Of a stretch of DNA of 53,506 bases, positions 16,518 to 25,147 are shown piece by piece. How positions within the stretch are numbered: the stretch's first letter is position 1; every line of letters begins with the position of its first letter. Source of the DNA: Gemmatimonadota bacterium. GTDB lineage: Bacteria > Gemmatimonadota > Gemmatimonadetes > Longimicrobiales > Gaopeijiaceae. The notes beneath the pieces were generated by a model. The model was not told the origin of the DNA. It made no database searches and saw only the letters and a list, made by a program, of their open reading frames with translations. The stretch covers positions 1 to 53,506 of the forward strand of contig JABDLS010000156.1 of assembly GCA_013002885.1 (NCBI GenBank). Reading direction: 5' to 3'. Position numbers and translations under genes: made by a program.

Positions 16518-19500
16518 ATGTCGATTCCGGCGCTTTCCACCCGACGGCCTGTCGCCGTCTGGATGCTCTTTTTCGCCATCGTGCTTCTGGGCGTGATCTC
16601 GTACGTCCGCCTGCCCATCGACCTCCTGCCGGACGTCAGTTATCCGCGTCTGGTCATCTACACGATCTACGAGGAGGTGGCGCCGGAGGAGGTCGAGCGC
16701 CGGATCACCGAGCCCATCGAGGCCGAAGCCGCTGCGGTCCCGGGTGTCGAACGCGTGACGTCGGTTTCCCGTTACGGCGTGAGCCTGGTGACCCTGAGGT
16801 TCGCGTGGGGCACGGACATGGACTTCGCCATGCTCAACGTGCGGGAACGCATGGACAACGCCCGCGACGCTCTCCCCGAGACCGTGGCGCGGCCGACGAT
16901 CCTGAGGGTGGACCCCGAGTCCGAGCCGGTCATGACCCTCTCGGTATCGGGTGGCGGGGACCTCTGGCAGACGAAGGAGCTGTCCGAGACGGTCTTCCGG
17001 CGCCGCCTCGAGCAACTCGATGGCGTGGCCCAGGCGGCCGTTACCGGGGGACTCGACCGGGAGATCCGCGTCGAGGTGGACCCGACGCGCCTCGAGGCCT
17101 ATGACCTGACCATCGAGGAGATCTCTGAGGCGCTGGACCGGGCGAACGTGAGCGCCCCTGGCGGCACCATTCTTCAAGGCCGCTACCGCTATCCGCTGCG
17201 GACCCTGGGTGAGTTCACGACGGTGGAGGAGATCGGGGAGGTGGTGGTAGCCCGACGCACGCCGGGCTCGGGTGGAGCCGGCGGTGGCGGGTCGGGTGGG
17301 TCGGGGTCGGGGAGTGAAGCAAGCGGGGGCGGCGCGTCGGGCGGGGTCACGGTGATCCGGCTCCGGGACGTCGGGCGCGTGGTGGATGGCTTCGCTGAGC
17401 GGGAGACGGTCGCTCGCTACGCCGGCGAGGAATCGGTGGGGATCCTGGTCTTCAAGGAGTCCGGTGCCAACACCGTCCGGGTCTCCGACGCCGTGCAGGA
17501 AGTCCTCGACCAGCTCATGGCCGAGTACCCGGCCATGACTATCGACGTCGCCGACGATCAGGCGGGCTTCATCGCCGACTCCATCTCCAACGTGGTCCAG
17601 GCTCTGGTCTTCGGGGGTCTTCTCGCGTTTCTGGTCCTCTTCCTCTTCCTTCGCGACACCCGCTACCCGTTCGCCATCGCACTGGCCATCCCCATCTCGG
17701 TGGTAGGAACGTTCGCGCTCATGGAGGCTGCTGGGGTCAGTCTCAACATCATGAGCCTGGGGGGCCTTGCCCTGGGTGTGGGCATGCTGGTGGACAACTC
17801 CATCGTCGTACTGGAGAACATCTTCCGGCACCGGGAAGAACTGGGAGCCGACCCTCTGTCGGCTGCGGCGGCCGGCGCCGAGGAGGTCCAGTCGGCCATC
17901 ACCGCGTCGACACTGACCACGATCTCCGTCTTCGGTCCCATAATCTACGTGGAGGGTGTGGCCGGGGAGCTCTTCAAGGACCTCTCGCTGGCGGTGGCGT
18001 TCTCGTTGCTCGCGTCCCTTCTGGTGGCGTTGACGCTCCTGCCGTCGTTGGCGGCGCGCTTTGGCGCCGACGGGGTGGCCCGGGCGCAGCGCGGGGAGGA
18101 ACGTGTGGAGGGCCCGGAGGGTGGGTGGCGGCGCCTGGCGTGGCGTGTGAGGTGGGTCGCTACAGCTCCTCTCCGGGGCGTTACCGCCGCTGGCCGCCTG
18201 GGTGGAGAGCTCGTGCGGTTCTGGGGACGTGAGGTCGGCGGGGCCATCGGAAGGATGGCGCGCCCGGGCCTCGACGCCTTCGATCGGAGGTTCGCGGTCT
18301 TCGCACGCCAGTATCACTCGGCTTTGGAGTGGGCTCTGGACCGCTCGGCGATGGTGTTGGCGGTCTCGGCCGTGGCTCTGGCGGCGACGGTACTCCTCGG
18401 GGTCGCTCTCCCGAGGGATCTTCTCCCCGACGTCGATCAGGGCGCGTTCACCATCTCCCTCGAATTGGAAGAGGGCACGTCGCTGGCCGCTACCGACGAC
18501 GCGGCACGGGCCATTGAACGGGCGGTCCTCGATGATCCCGATGTGGAGACGGTATTCGCGAGTGTCGGTCGAGACGTGCGGGCCTATTCCCAGGGCGAGG
18601 ACGCGTCGGGACTCCACACGGCCACCTTTCAGGTACGCGTCCGGTCGGGCGCGTCCACGGACCTGGTGGCGGGGCGGGTTCGCGAGCTGGCTTCGCGCTT
18701 CCCGGCTGGTGCGCTGGCTGTCGAGACGGGACAGGCGACCGCCCTCGGTGCCATGCTCGGTGGAGCCGAAGCCGACGTCTCGGTGCGGGTGAGGGGTGAG
18801 GACCTGGAGGCCGTCTACCGATACGCTCAGCAGGTCTCTGAGCGGGTCGCGGCGGTGGAATCGGCGGCGAACGTCCGCATCGGGACGGAGCAGGGGCAGC
18901 CCCAGATCCAGATCGAGATCGACCGTGCCGCGTGTGCGGCGTACGGCGTCGATCCCCGGGTCGTCGCCGAGACGGTGGATCGGGCCATGCGAGGAGATGT
19001 GGCCACCGAGTTCGTCGACTTCGACCGCAAGATCGACGTGGTGGTGCGCTACCCCGACAACATGCGCTACTCGAGGGCGACGCTGGAGGGGCTCCGGGTC
19101 CAGGGGATCCCTATCCGCGAGCTCGTAGTGGTCCGCGACGCCCTGGCCCCGGCCGAGGTCCGTCGGGAAGATCAGTCGCGGATGGTGCCGGTGTACGCCG
19201 ATGTGGTGTCGGGCGGGTTGGCCCAGGCCATCGAGGAAATCGAGACGACGTTGGCTACGCTGCCTCCGACGGCCGACGTACGGTGGGAGGTCGGCGGCGA
19301 AAACGAGGAGATGCGGCGCTCCTTCCGCGACCTGGCCTTCGCCTTCGGGTTGGCGCTGATTCTGGTCTACATGATCCTGGCTGCCCAGTTCGAGTCCTTC
19401 GTCCATCCGTTCACCATCCTCATGTCCGTGCCCCTGGCTCTGGTGGGCGCCGTGCTCGCGCTCCTTCTCACGGGCCAGGGACTCAACACCATGAGCCTCA

Positions 19501-19817
19501 TAGGGGCGGTGATCCTGGTGGGCATCGTGGTCAACGACGCCATCGTGAAGGTCGACTTCATCAACCAGGCGAGACGTCAGGGCCGGGAGCTTCGCGAAGC
19601 CATTCTGGAAGCCGGTCGCGTCCGGTTGCGGCCCATCGTCATGACCACGGTCACCACGGTCCTGGGGCTGCTGCCCATGGCCCTGGGCATCGGGCGTGGA
19701 TCCGATCTCCGGGCTCCTCTTGCCATCGCCGTCATAGGAGGACTTCTGGTGGCTACGGCGTTGACCCTCATCATCGTACCGGTGGTCTACCAGACAGTGG
19801 AGCGGGTGCGAGCATGA
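16518..19817 (+). CDS. RND efflux pump, first of two in the operon
   Basis: The 1099-residue product is an AcrB-type drug/proton antiporter with twelve membrane helices and two large periplasmic loops. Evidence includes the N-terminal RRPVAVWMLFFAIVLLGVISY, TM4 GGLALGVGMLVDNSIVVLEN, and TM10 LVGIVVNDAIVKVDFINQAR followed by RLRPIVMTTVTTVLGLLPMA. The TM4 pair is Asp426-Asn427 rather than Asp-Asp, and the residue at the AcrB Lys940 position is Asn1006, as in many non-AcrB RND branches. A Gly/Ser-rich insert occupies about residues 249-276 in the first porter loop. It starts three bases after the tolC-like stop and overlaps the second pump by four bases. Confidence 0.93.
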   Translation: MSIPALSTRRPVAVWMLFFAIVLLGVISYVRLPIDLLPDVSYPRLVIYTIYEEVAPEEVERRITEPIEAEAAAVPGVERVTSVSRYGVSLVTLRFAWGTDMDFAMLNVRERMDNARDALPETVARPTILRVDPESEPVMTLSVSGGGDLWQTKELSETVFRRRLEQLDGVAQAAVTGGLDREIRVEVDPTRLEAYDLTIEEISEALDRANVSAPGGTILQGRYRYPLRTLGEFTTVEEIGEVVVARRTPGSGGAGGGGSGGSGSGSEASGGGASGGVTVIRLRDVGRVVDGFAERETVARYAGEESVGILVFKESGANTVRVSDAVQEVLDQLMAEYPAMTIDVADDQAGFIADSISNVVQALVFGGLLAFLVLFLFLRDTRYPFAIALAIPISVVGTFALMEAAGVSLNIMSLGGLALGVGMLVDNSIVVLENIFRHREELGADPLSAAAAGAEEVQSAITASTLTTISVFGPIIYVEGVAGELFKDLSLAVAFSLLASLLVALTLLPSLAARFGADGVARAQRGEERVEGPEGGWRRLAWRVRWVATAPLRGVTAAGRLGGELVRFWGREVGGAIGRMARPGLDAFDRRFAVFARQYHSALEWALDRSAMVLAVSAVALAATVLLGVALPRDLLPDVDQGAFTISLELEEGTSLAATDDAARAIERAVLDDPDVETVFASVGRDVRAYSQGEDASGLHTATFQVRVRSGASTDLVAGRVRELASRFPAGALAVETGQATALGAMLGGAEADVSVRVRGEDLEAVYRYAQQVSERVAAVESAANVRIGTEQGQPQIQIEIDRAACAAYGVDPRVVAETVDRAMRGDVATEFVDFDRKIDVVVRYPDNMRYSRATLEGLRVQGIPIRELVVVRDALAPAEVRREDQSRMVPVYADVVSGGLAQAIEEIETTLATLPPTADVRWEVGGENEEMRRSFRDLAFAFGLALILVYMILAAQFESFVHPFTILMSVPLALVGAVLALLLTGQGLNTMSLIGAVILVGIVVNDAIVKVDFINQARRQGRELREAILEAGRVRLRPIVMTTVTTVLGLLPMALGIGRGSDLRAPLAIAVIGGLLVATALTLIIVPVVYQTVERVRA
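17260..17346 (+). repeat. Gly/Ser-coding low-complexity insert in the first RND pump
   Basis: A GGN/TCG-rich stretch encodes a linker made almost only of Gly and Ser, between EVVVARR and the conserved RLRDVGRVVDG strand of the porter domain. It keeps the frame and is absent from the second pump. Confidence 0.7.
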
Positions 19818-22800
19818 TCCGGATGAGTCTTCGTCGCCCGGTGGCGGTAGCCATGACGTACGCGGCGGTGGCGCTCCTCGGGGTCGCGGCCTGGCAGAAC
19901 ATCCCCATCGAGCTCCTTCCCGACACAGAGCTTCCGCGCCTCAACGTGACGGGCTCGTGGCGCGGCGCTTCACCCGAGACCGTGGAGGCCTTCCTGACCG
20001 CTCCTCTCGAGTCTGCGATTCAGCAGGTCCGGGGCGTGGAGCGCATCGTTTCAGAGTCCTTCGAAGAGCAGGGCATGGGGACGGCGCAGATCACCGTCGA
20101 GTTCCAGCGCGATGTGGACATGGACTTCGCGCGGCTCGACCTCTCGGAGCGCATCGCGACGCTCGAGGAGTCGCTGCCTGCCGGTGTCGGCCGGGTGGCG
20201 GTGAGTCAGTACGTGCCCGACGAGTTCCAGGACCAGAACAGCCCGTTCCTCCTCTACACCTTTACCGGGCCCTACACGCTGGAGGCGCTTCGCCGGCACC
20301 TCGACGAGATCGTGGCACCCGAGGTCACGCAGGTGGACGGAGTCTCCCTGGTCCAGGTGTTCGGCGGGCGGGAACGGCGCCTGGAGATCGAGCTCGACGA
20401 AGAGGAGATCGGCGCTCTCGGCCTGGATCCCCTCACGGTGCAGCAATCCATTGCCGATCTGGACCTGGTGCGTGAAGCCGGCGTGGTGCGTCAAGGATCG
20501 TCGGAGCGGACCATCACCATCATGAACCGCCCGGCGAGCGCCGATGACGTCCGCAACGCGGTCATCACGTCCGCCGGTGGCACGCCGATCCGGGTGAGGG
20601 ACATCGCCACCGTCCGGGACACGTACGAGGAAGCCCGAGCGCTGGCGCGTATCGACGGGCAGGCGGCCGTAGGCTTCCAGGTGTTCAAGGGCATCGGCGT
20701 GAACACGGTCCGGACGGCCGAGGCCGTGCGCGACCGGATCGCCGAGCTCGAAACGCTCCACCCCTTCGGGAGTCGACTCATCCTCGAAGACGACATGAGC
20801 GAGGACATCGAGCGTCAGCTTACCGATCTCAGGACCCGGGCCCTCTTCAGTGCCTTGGTGATCTTCTTCGTTCTGCTGGCCTTCCTCCGGTCGTTCCGGT
20901 CGGCGGCGTTGATCTTCACCACCATCGCCTTCAGCGTGCTCATCGCCCTCAACCTCATCTACTTCGGAGGTCTGACGCTCAACCTGTTGACGCTCATGGG
21001 CTTGGCCATGGGCTTCGGGCTCATCGTAGACAACGCGATCGTGGTGCTGGAGAACGTCTATCGCCGATGGCAGGGAGGCGAGTCGGCGGCGGAGGCCGCC
21101 GAGGCCGGCGCCAAGGAGGTGGTGCTTCCCATCTTCGCGTCCACCGCGACGACGCTCATCGTCTTCGTGCCGTTCGTCTATCTCCAGGGCGATCTCAGGG
21201 TCTACTACGTGCCCCTGGCCGTGGTCGTCGGACTGACGCTGGTGGCGTCCCTCTTCGTGGCCTTCACCTTCATTCCGTCGCTTTCGGCGCGGTTATTGGC
21301 CGCGGGTGGGCGACCGAGAGCCAGATGGGAGACCGCGGGAGAAGGCGGGTCGGCCAAGCCCACCGACCCTACGGTCGGCGCTCCCTTCTACATCCGCTTC
21401 TATGCCGATCTGGTCGGCCTCACCGTCCGGTTCCCCTGGACCGCCATCTTCATCACCGCCGTGGCCTTCGGGAGCTCGTACTATCTGTTCGACCGCTACG
21501 TGAGCACCTGGGCCATGTGGGGAGGAGGGCAAGGGCAGGACACCTATATCCAGGTCCAGATCACGCTGCCCCGCGGGTCCAACCTCGAGCGCACCGACCA
21601 ACTCATGCGCTTCTTCGAGGAGCGGGTGGCGCAGATCCCGGAGGTGGGCCGCTATCGCTCGGACATCCGCGAGACCTTCGGCTCCATGCGGATCACCTTT
21701 CCCGACTCCATCGAGAACACCCAGATCCCGGTGGTCATCAAGGAACAGATGATGGCCTACAGTCACACCTTCACGGGTGCCGAGGTCCGCGTGTACGGCT
21801 ACGGACCGTCGTTCTATGGCGGAGGCGGCTCGGCACCGAACTACGGCATCCAGGTGCTGGGCTACAACTACGAGCGGGTCCGGGACATCGCCGAAGGCCT
21901 GGGTGCCCGCCTCCAGCGCCTGAGCCGGGTCGTGGACGTCGACACCAACGCCAACTCGAACCGATTCCGGCGCGACAAGGCGTGGGAGTTCGTCGTCACA
22001 GTAGACCGCGATCGTCTTTCCACGTATGGACTTACGGTCGATGATCTCGTAGGGCGCTTGAATGCGGCCGTGGCGGGCACCGCAGGATTGAGCCGGCTGA
22101 AGATCGGGGGCGAGGAAGTCCAGTTCCAGGTGAAGCTGGCGGACAACCTGGAGACCGACATCCTGGAGCTCCGGGAGACGCTCATCGATACGCCCGATGG
22201 TCGACGGATCCGCCTCGCTGAGGTCATCACCGTCGATCAACAAGACGTACTGGCCCGCATCCGGCGGGAGAACCAGCAGTACGAGCGAACGGTGGCCTAC
22301 GAGTTCCGCGGTCCGGCTCGGCTCGGCGACGTGATCCATGATCAGATCATCGCCACGACCGATGTCCCTCCGGGATACACGGTGAAGGCCGGCGATCGGG
22401 GCTTCTTCATCGACGACGAGGAGCGGACCCAGATCGTCATGGTCCTCGCCGTGGCGCTCCTGCTGGTCTACATGGTCACAGCCGCCCTCTTCGAGTCTTT
22501 CAGGCAGCCGCTCTGTGTGATCCTGACGGTGCCGATGGCCCTCATCGGCGTCTATCTGGCATTCTTCCTCACGGACGCCTCGTTCACCCGCGAGGCGTAC
22601 GTCGGCGTCATCATGATGCTGGGCATCGTCGTGAACAACGCGATTCTCCTCGTGGACCACGTCAACGGCATCCGTCGGCGACGGCCGGATCTACCGCTTC
22701 CCGAAGCCATCGTTCGGGGGACGCTGGAGCGGGTGCGGCCGATCCTCATGACGACGACCACGACGGTGTTGGGCCTTCTTCCGCTGGTGCTGTTCGGCGA

Positions 22801-22996
22801 TACGACAGGCACGAACATCTGGGACGCCCTGGCGCTGGTCCTCATCGGTGGCCTCCTTTCGTCGACGATCTTCGTTCTGACCATCACGCCGGCGGCGTAT
22901 CACGTCGTGGAAAGGGGAGTGTCCTCCAGGAGGGACGCACCTGTCCCGGCGACGGGACTCCCGGGCGTGTCCGCCATGACGGAAAGCGCCATCTGA
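19814..22996 (+). CDS. RND efflux pump, second of two in the operon
   Basis: The 1060-residue product is a second full-length RND transporter. It begins RMSLRRPVAVAMTYAAVALL and carries IPIELLPDTELPRLNV, TM4 GLAMGFGLIVDNAIVVLENVY and TM10 MLGIVVNNAILLVDHVNG, then RVRPILMTTTTTVLGLLPLV. Like its neighbour it has Asp-Asn in TM4 (Asp406-Asn407) and Asn at the AcrB Lys940 position. The ATG overlaps the first pump's stop (ATGA); the frame is open far upstream only as a shadow of that gene. Its periplasmic loop has an aromatic, Gly-rich stretch (YGYGPSFYGGGGSAPNYG) not seen in the first pump. The pair recalls MdtB-MdtC, where two unlike pumps form one complex. Confidence 0.93.
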   Translation: MIRMSLRRPVAVAMTYAAVALLGVAAWQNIPIELLPDTELPRLNVTGSWRGASPETVEAFLTAPLESAIQQVRGVERIVSESFEEQGMGTAQITVEFQRDVDMDFARLDLSERIATLEESLPAGVGRVAVSQYVPDEFQDQNSPFLLYTFTGPYTLEALRRHLDEIVAPEVTQVDGVSLVQVFGGRERRLEIELDEEEIGALGLDPLTVQQSIADLDLVREAGVVRQGSSERTITIMNRPASADDVRNAVITSAGGTPIRVRDIATVRDTYEEARALARIDGQAAVGFQVFKGIGVNTVRTAEAVRDRIAELETLHPFGSRLILEDDMSEDIERQLTDLRTRALFSALVIFFVLLAFLRSFRSAALIFTTIAFSVLIALNLIYFGGLTLNLLTLMGLAMGFGLIVDNAIVVLENVYRRWQGGESAAEAAEAGAKEVVLPIFASTATTLIVFVPFVYLQGDLRVYYVPLAVVVGLTLVASLFVAFTFIPSLSARLLAAGGRPRARWETAGEGGSAKPTDPTVGAPFYIRFYADLVGLTVRFPWTAIFITAVAFGSSYYLFDRYVSTWAMWGGGQGQDTYIQVQITLPRGSNLERTDQLMRFFEERVAQIPEVGRYRSDIRETFGSMRITFPDSIENTQIPVVIKEQMMAYSHTFTGAEVRVYGYGPSFYGGGGSAPNYGIQVLGYNYERVRDIAEGLGARLQRLSRVVDVDTNANSNRFRRDKAWEFVVTVDRDRLSTYGLTVDDLVGRLNAAVAGTAGLSRLKIGGEEVQFQVKLADNLETDILELRETLIDTPDGRRIRLAEVITVDQQDVLARIRRENQQYERTVAYEFRGPARLGDVIHDQIIATTDVPPGYTVKAGDRGFFIDDEERTQIVMVLAVALLLVYMVTAALFESFRQPLCVILTVPMALIGVYLAFFLTDASFTREAYVGVIMMLGIVVNNAILLVDHVNGIRRRRPDLPLPEAIVRGTLERVRPILMTTTTTVLGLLPLVLFGDTTGTNIWDALALVLIGGLLSSTIFVLTITPAAYHVVERGVSSRRDAPVPATGLPGVSAMTESAI

Positions 22997-23090
22997 AGGG
23001 GTTCGCCGCGCTGCGTCTCGATGGCACGTCCCTTGCTTTTCACGTGTAGTAGGAATGCGTGGAATCAAGGCCACGAAGGGGGACACACGA

Positions 23091-23843
23091 ATGCTGCGCA
23101 GCGCACTGACACGGGCGACCATCGTCGCTCTCCTGGCCGTCGCGGCCCCGGGCTTGGTAGATGCCCAGGCCGGGGACGGTTTTCTCTTTCGAGAGCCGCG
23201 GGTGACGCTCAAGTTCGAAACCGGCTACGGCTTCCAGCGCGCTCAGGGGGCGATCTTCGACGACCTCCTGGAGCGGCAGACGCTCGATCGCAGGTCGTTC
23301 GACAGCCCCTATCTCGGTGGAGAAGTCGCCGTCAGGGTCAACGACCGGGCCGACGTCGCCCTCGGAGTCGGCTACCAGAGCTCGTCCACGGTGTCGGAGC
23401 TGTGGGACTGGGTCGGGACCGACGATCTGCCCATCGAGCAGGTCAACGACTTGACCTTGGTGCCCGTGGTCGTCAGCGGCCGCTTCTTCCTCAAGCCGAG
23501 AGGCCGGTCCATCGGCCGTTTCGCCTGGGTCCCGGAGAAGGTCGTACCGTACCTGGGGGCCGGGCTGGGGCTCATGTCCTACTCCCTCGAGGTGTCGGGT
23601 GAGTTCGTGGACGAGAGCGACCCGGAGTTCCCCATCTACTCGGACCGCCTCAGCACCTCACGCAACACGTTCATGGCGCGGGGCGCCCTGGGTCTGGACC
23701 TGGCCCTCGGCAGTCAGTTCGTCCTGAACGGCGAGGCCCGCTACAATTATGCACGGGGCTCGCTGGATAACGATTTCTCGGGCTTCGGCGACATCGACCT
23801 CGACGGGTTCCAGTTCGTCGCCGGTGTCGCGGTACGCTTCTAG
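23091..23843 (+). CDS. Outer-membrane beta-barrel protein
   Basis: The 250-residue product has a signal peptide (ATIVALLAVAAPGLVDAQA) and then alternating strands typical of small porin-like barrels, ending in VAGVAVRF with a C-terminal Phe as the barrel-assembly signal expects. Strand pairs include GGEVAVRVNDRADVALGVGY and VPYLGAGLGLMSY. The ATG at 23091 is favoured by a GGGGGA stretch upstream and because the signal peptide begins there; an ATG 36 bases earlier is possible. It is followed 12 bases later by a secreted protein. Confidence 0.8.
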   Translation: MLRSALTRATIVALLAVAAPGLVDAQAGDGFLFREPRVTLKFETGYGFQRAQGAIFDDLLERQTLDRRSFDSPYLGGEVAVRVNDRADVALGVGYQSSSTVSELWDWVGTDDLPIEQVNDLTLVPVVVSGRFFLKPRGRSIGRFAWVPEKVVPYLGAGLGLMSYSLEVSGEFVDESDPEFPIYSDRLSTSRNTFMARGALGLDLALGSQFVLNGEARYNYARGSLDNDFSGFGDIDLDGFQFVAGVAVRF

Positions 23844-23855
23844 GAGGGCAGGACC

Positions 23856-25058
23856 ATGATTCATCGACTCGCAGTCGTCGCCGCACTCGCCTTCGTCGCT
23901 GCTCCGGCCCAGGCCCAGCAGACCGACTCCCGCTGGCAGCCCTTCGTGGGTTGCTGGGAAGCCGTCGGTGCCGAGGACGAAATCGGCCTCTTGTGCTTCG
24001 CTCCCTCCGACGGAGGCGTCGTCCTCACGAACGTCGTCGACGGCGAAGTCGCCTCCACCGAGCGGCTCGTGGCGGATGGCGAACAGCGGCCCATCAATGC
24101 CGAAGGGTGCGACGGGTGGGAGAGCGTCCAGTTCTCCGAGGACGGCCGCCGCGCCTTCACCCGCACCGAGTTCACGTGCGCGGAGGGTGAGGCCCGCTCC
24201 GGTACCGGCGTGATGGCGTTCACGGCGCCCAACTTCTGGGTGGACGTCCGCGAGCTCGACGTCGACGGCGAGAAGGTGGCGTGGGTGCAGGAGTATTTGC
24301 TGGCCGACGCCGAGGCTCTTGCCGAGGCCGGCGTCGCGGACCCCGCCGCGGAGTCGCGAATGGCCGTTCGTTCGGCCCGCCTTGCCGCGGCGGCCGATCT
24401 GGATCTGTCGGATGTCGAGGAAGCCACTCGAGTCATGGGTGACCGCGCCATCGAAACGTGGATCGTGGCCCACCGCAACGGCTTCGACCTCGACGCCGAG
24501 GCCCTGGTTCGTCTGGACGACGCCGGCGTCTCCGACCGTGTCATCGATGCGCTGGTGGCCGTTTCGTACCCCGATCGCTTCATGGTCGAGGCCGGTTCCC
24601 CTGCAGAGCAGATGGAGGGAGCGCCTCGTCCGACCCACTACCGCGGCTACATGGGCTACAACCCCTGGTTCGGGCGGAGCTTCGGTGTCGGCTACGACGG
24701 CTTTGGATACTCGCCCTTCCATAGCTACCGGTACTCGCCGTATTCTCGCTACGGATACTCTGCCTTCGGATATCCCGGCGGCTACGGGTACGGCTACGGC
24801 TACGGCTACTGGGGCTCCAGGCCGGGCGTGGTCATCATCAACCGCCGGCCTTCGGACAGTGGTGGCCGACTGTACAGCGGCCAGGGGTACCGGCCGCGAG
24901 GTAGCGCTTCACCGAGTGGTCGGAGTGCCAGGCCTCGGGGATCGGCCAGCCCCTCCTTCGGTCGGGGTGGATCGAGGACCGGGTCCGCGGCCCCGTCCCG
25001 TGGAGCCACGCGGACGGCCAAGCCTCGTGGTGCCAAGCGTCGGCGTAGCGGAGGCTGA
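23856..25058 (+). CDS. Secreted Gly/Tyr-rich protein with basic Ser/Arg/Gly tail, unknown function
   Basis: The 400-residue product has a strong ribosome binding site (AGGAGG) and a clean signal peptide (LAVVAALAFVAAPAQAQQ). Residues 25-150 may form a small beta-barrel (FVGCWEAVGAEDEIGLLCF ... WVDVRELDVDG). A helical part follows (about 160-245). Residues 260-325 are a low-complexity run of Gly, Tyr, Ser and Phe with GYGYGYGYGYW at the end. The last 60 residues are Arg, Ser, Gly and Pro with a strong positive charge. Such a layout suits a surface or matrix protein. The coding DNA carries six-base repeats (GGCTAC). No family was recognised. Confidence 0.8.
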   Translation: MIHRLAVVAALAFVAAPAQAQQTDSRWQPFVGCWEAVGAEDEIGLLCFAPSDGGVVLTNVVDGEVASTERLVADGEQRPINAEGCDGWESVQFSEDGRRAFTRTEFTCAEGEARSGTGVMAFTAPNFWVDVRELDVDGEKVAWVQEYLLADAEALAEAGVADPAAESRMAVRSARLAAAADLDLSDVEEATRVMGDRAIETWIVAHRNGFDLDAEALVRLDDAGVSDRVIDALVAVSYPDRFMVEAGSPAEQMEGAPRPTHYRGYMGYNPWFGRSFGVGYDGFGYSPFHSYRYSPYSRYGYSAFGYPGGYGYGYGYGYWGSRPGVVIINRRPSDSGGRLYSGQGYRPRGSASPSGRSARPRGSASPSFGRGGSRTGSAAPSRGATRTAKPRGAKRRRSGG

Positions 25059-25097
25059 CGCGAGGTCCTGAGAGCCGATCGTCAGCGGGCTCCATCG

Positions 25098-25127
25098 GCG
25101 CCCGGATGCCTTAGGGTGTCCGGGCGC
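25098..25127 (+). promoter_or_regulatory. Strong hairpin upstream of glnS
   Basis: A 9-bp perfect stem, GCGCCCGGA (25098-25106) with TCCGGGCGC (25119-25127), extends inward by four more pairs (two wobble) to a TTAG loop. It ends 20 bases before the glnS start. Only a short TT follows, so it may be a terminator of the upstream gene or a leader element. Confidence 0.45.
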
Positions 25128-25147
25128 TTGTGCTACCTTGTTCCGCT

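Noticed and set aside
15057-19406. A 1449-codon open frame antisense to the tolC and first RND genes
   Set aside because: It is a mirror of GC-rich codon bias in the plus-strand genes. Its composition is His/Arg/Gly/Asp-rich, and it has no domain and no start signal.
18932-19813. A 294-codon N-terminal extension of the second RND pump
   Set aside because: It overlaps the first pump in another frame and reads as Arg/Gly/His-rich shadow. The conserved RND N-terminus begins at the ATG at 19814.
16518-22996. Loss of proton coupling in both RND pumps because of Asp-Asn in TM4
   Set aside because: The VDN and NNAI forms are common in working RND branches other than AcrB, so the change alone does not show inactivity.
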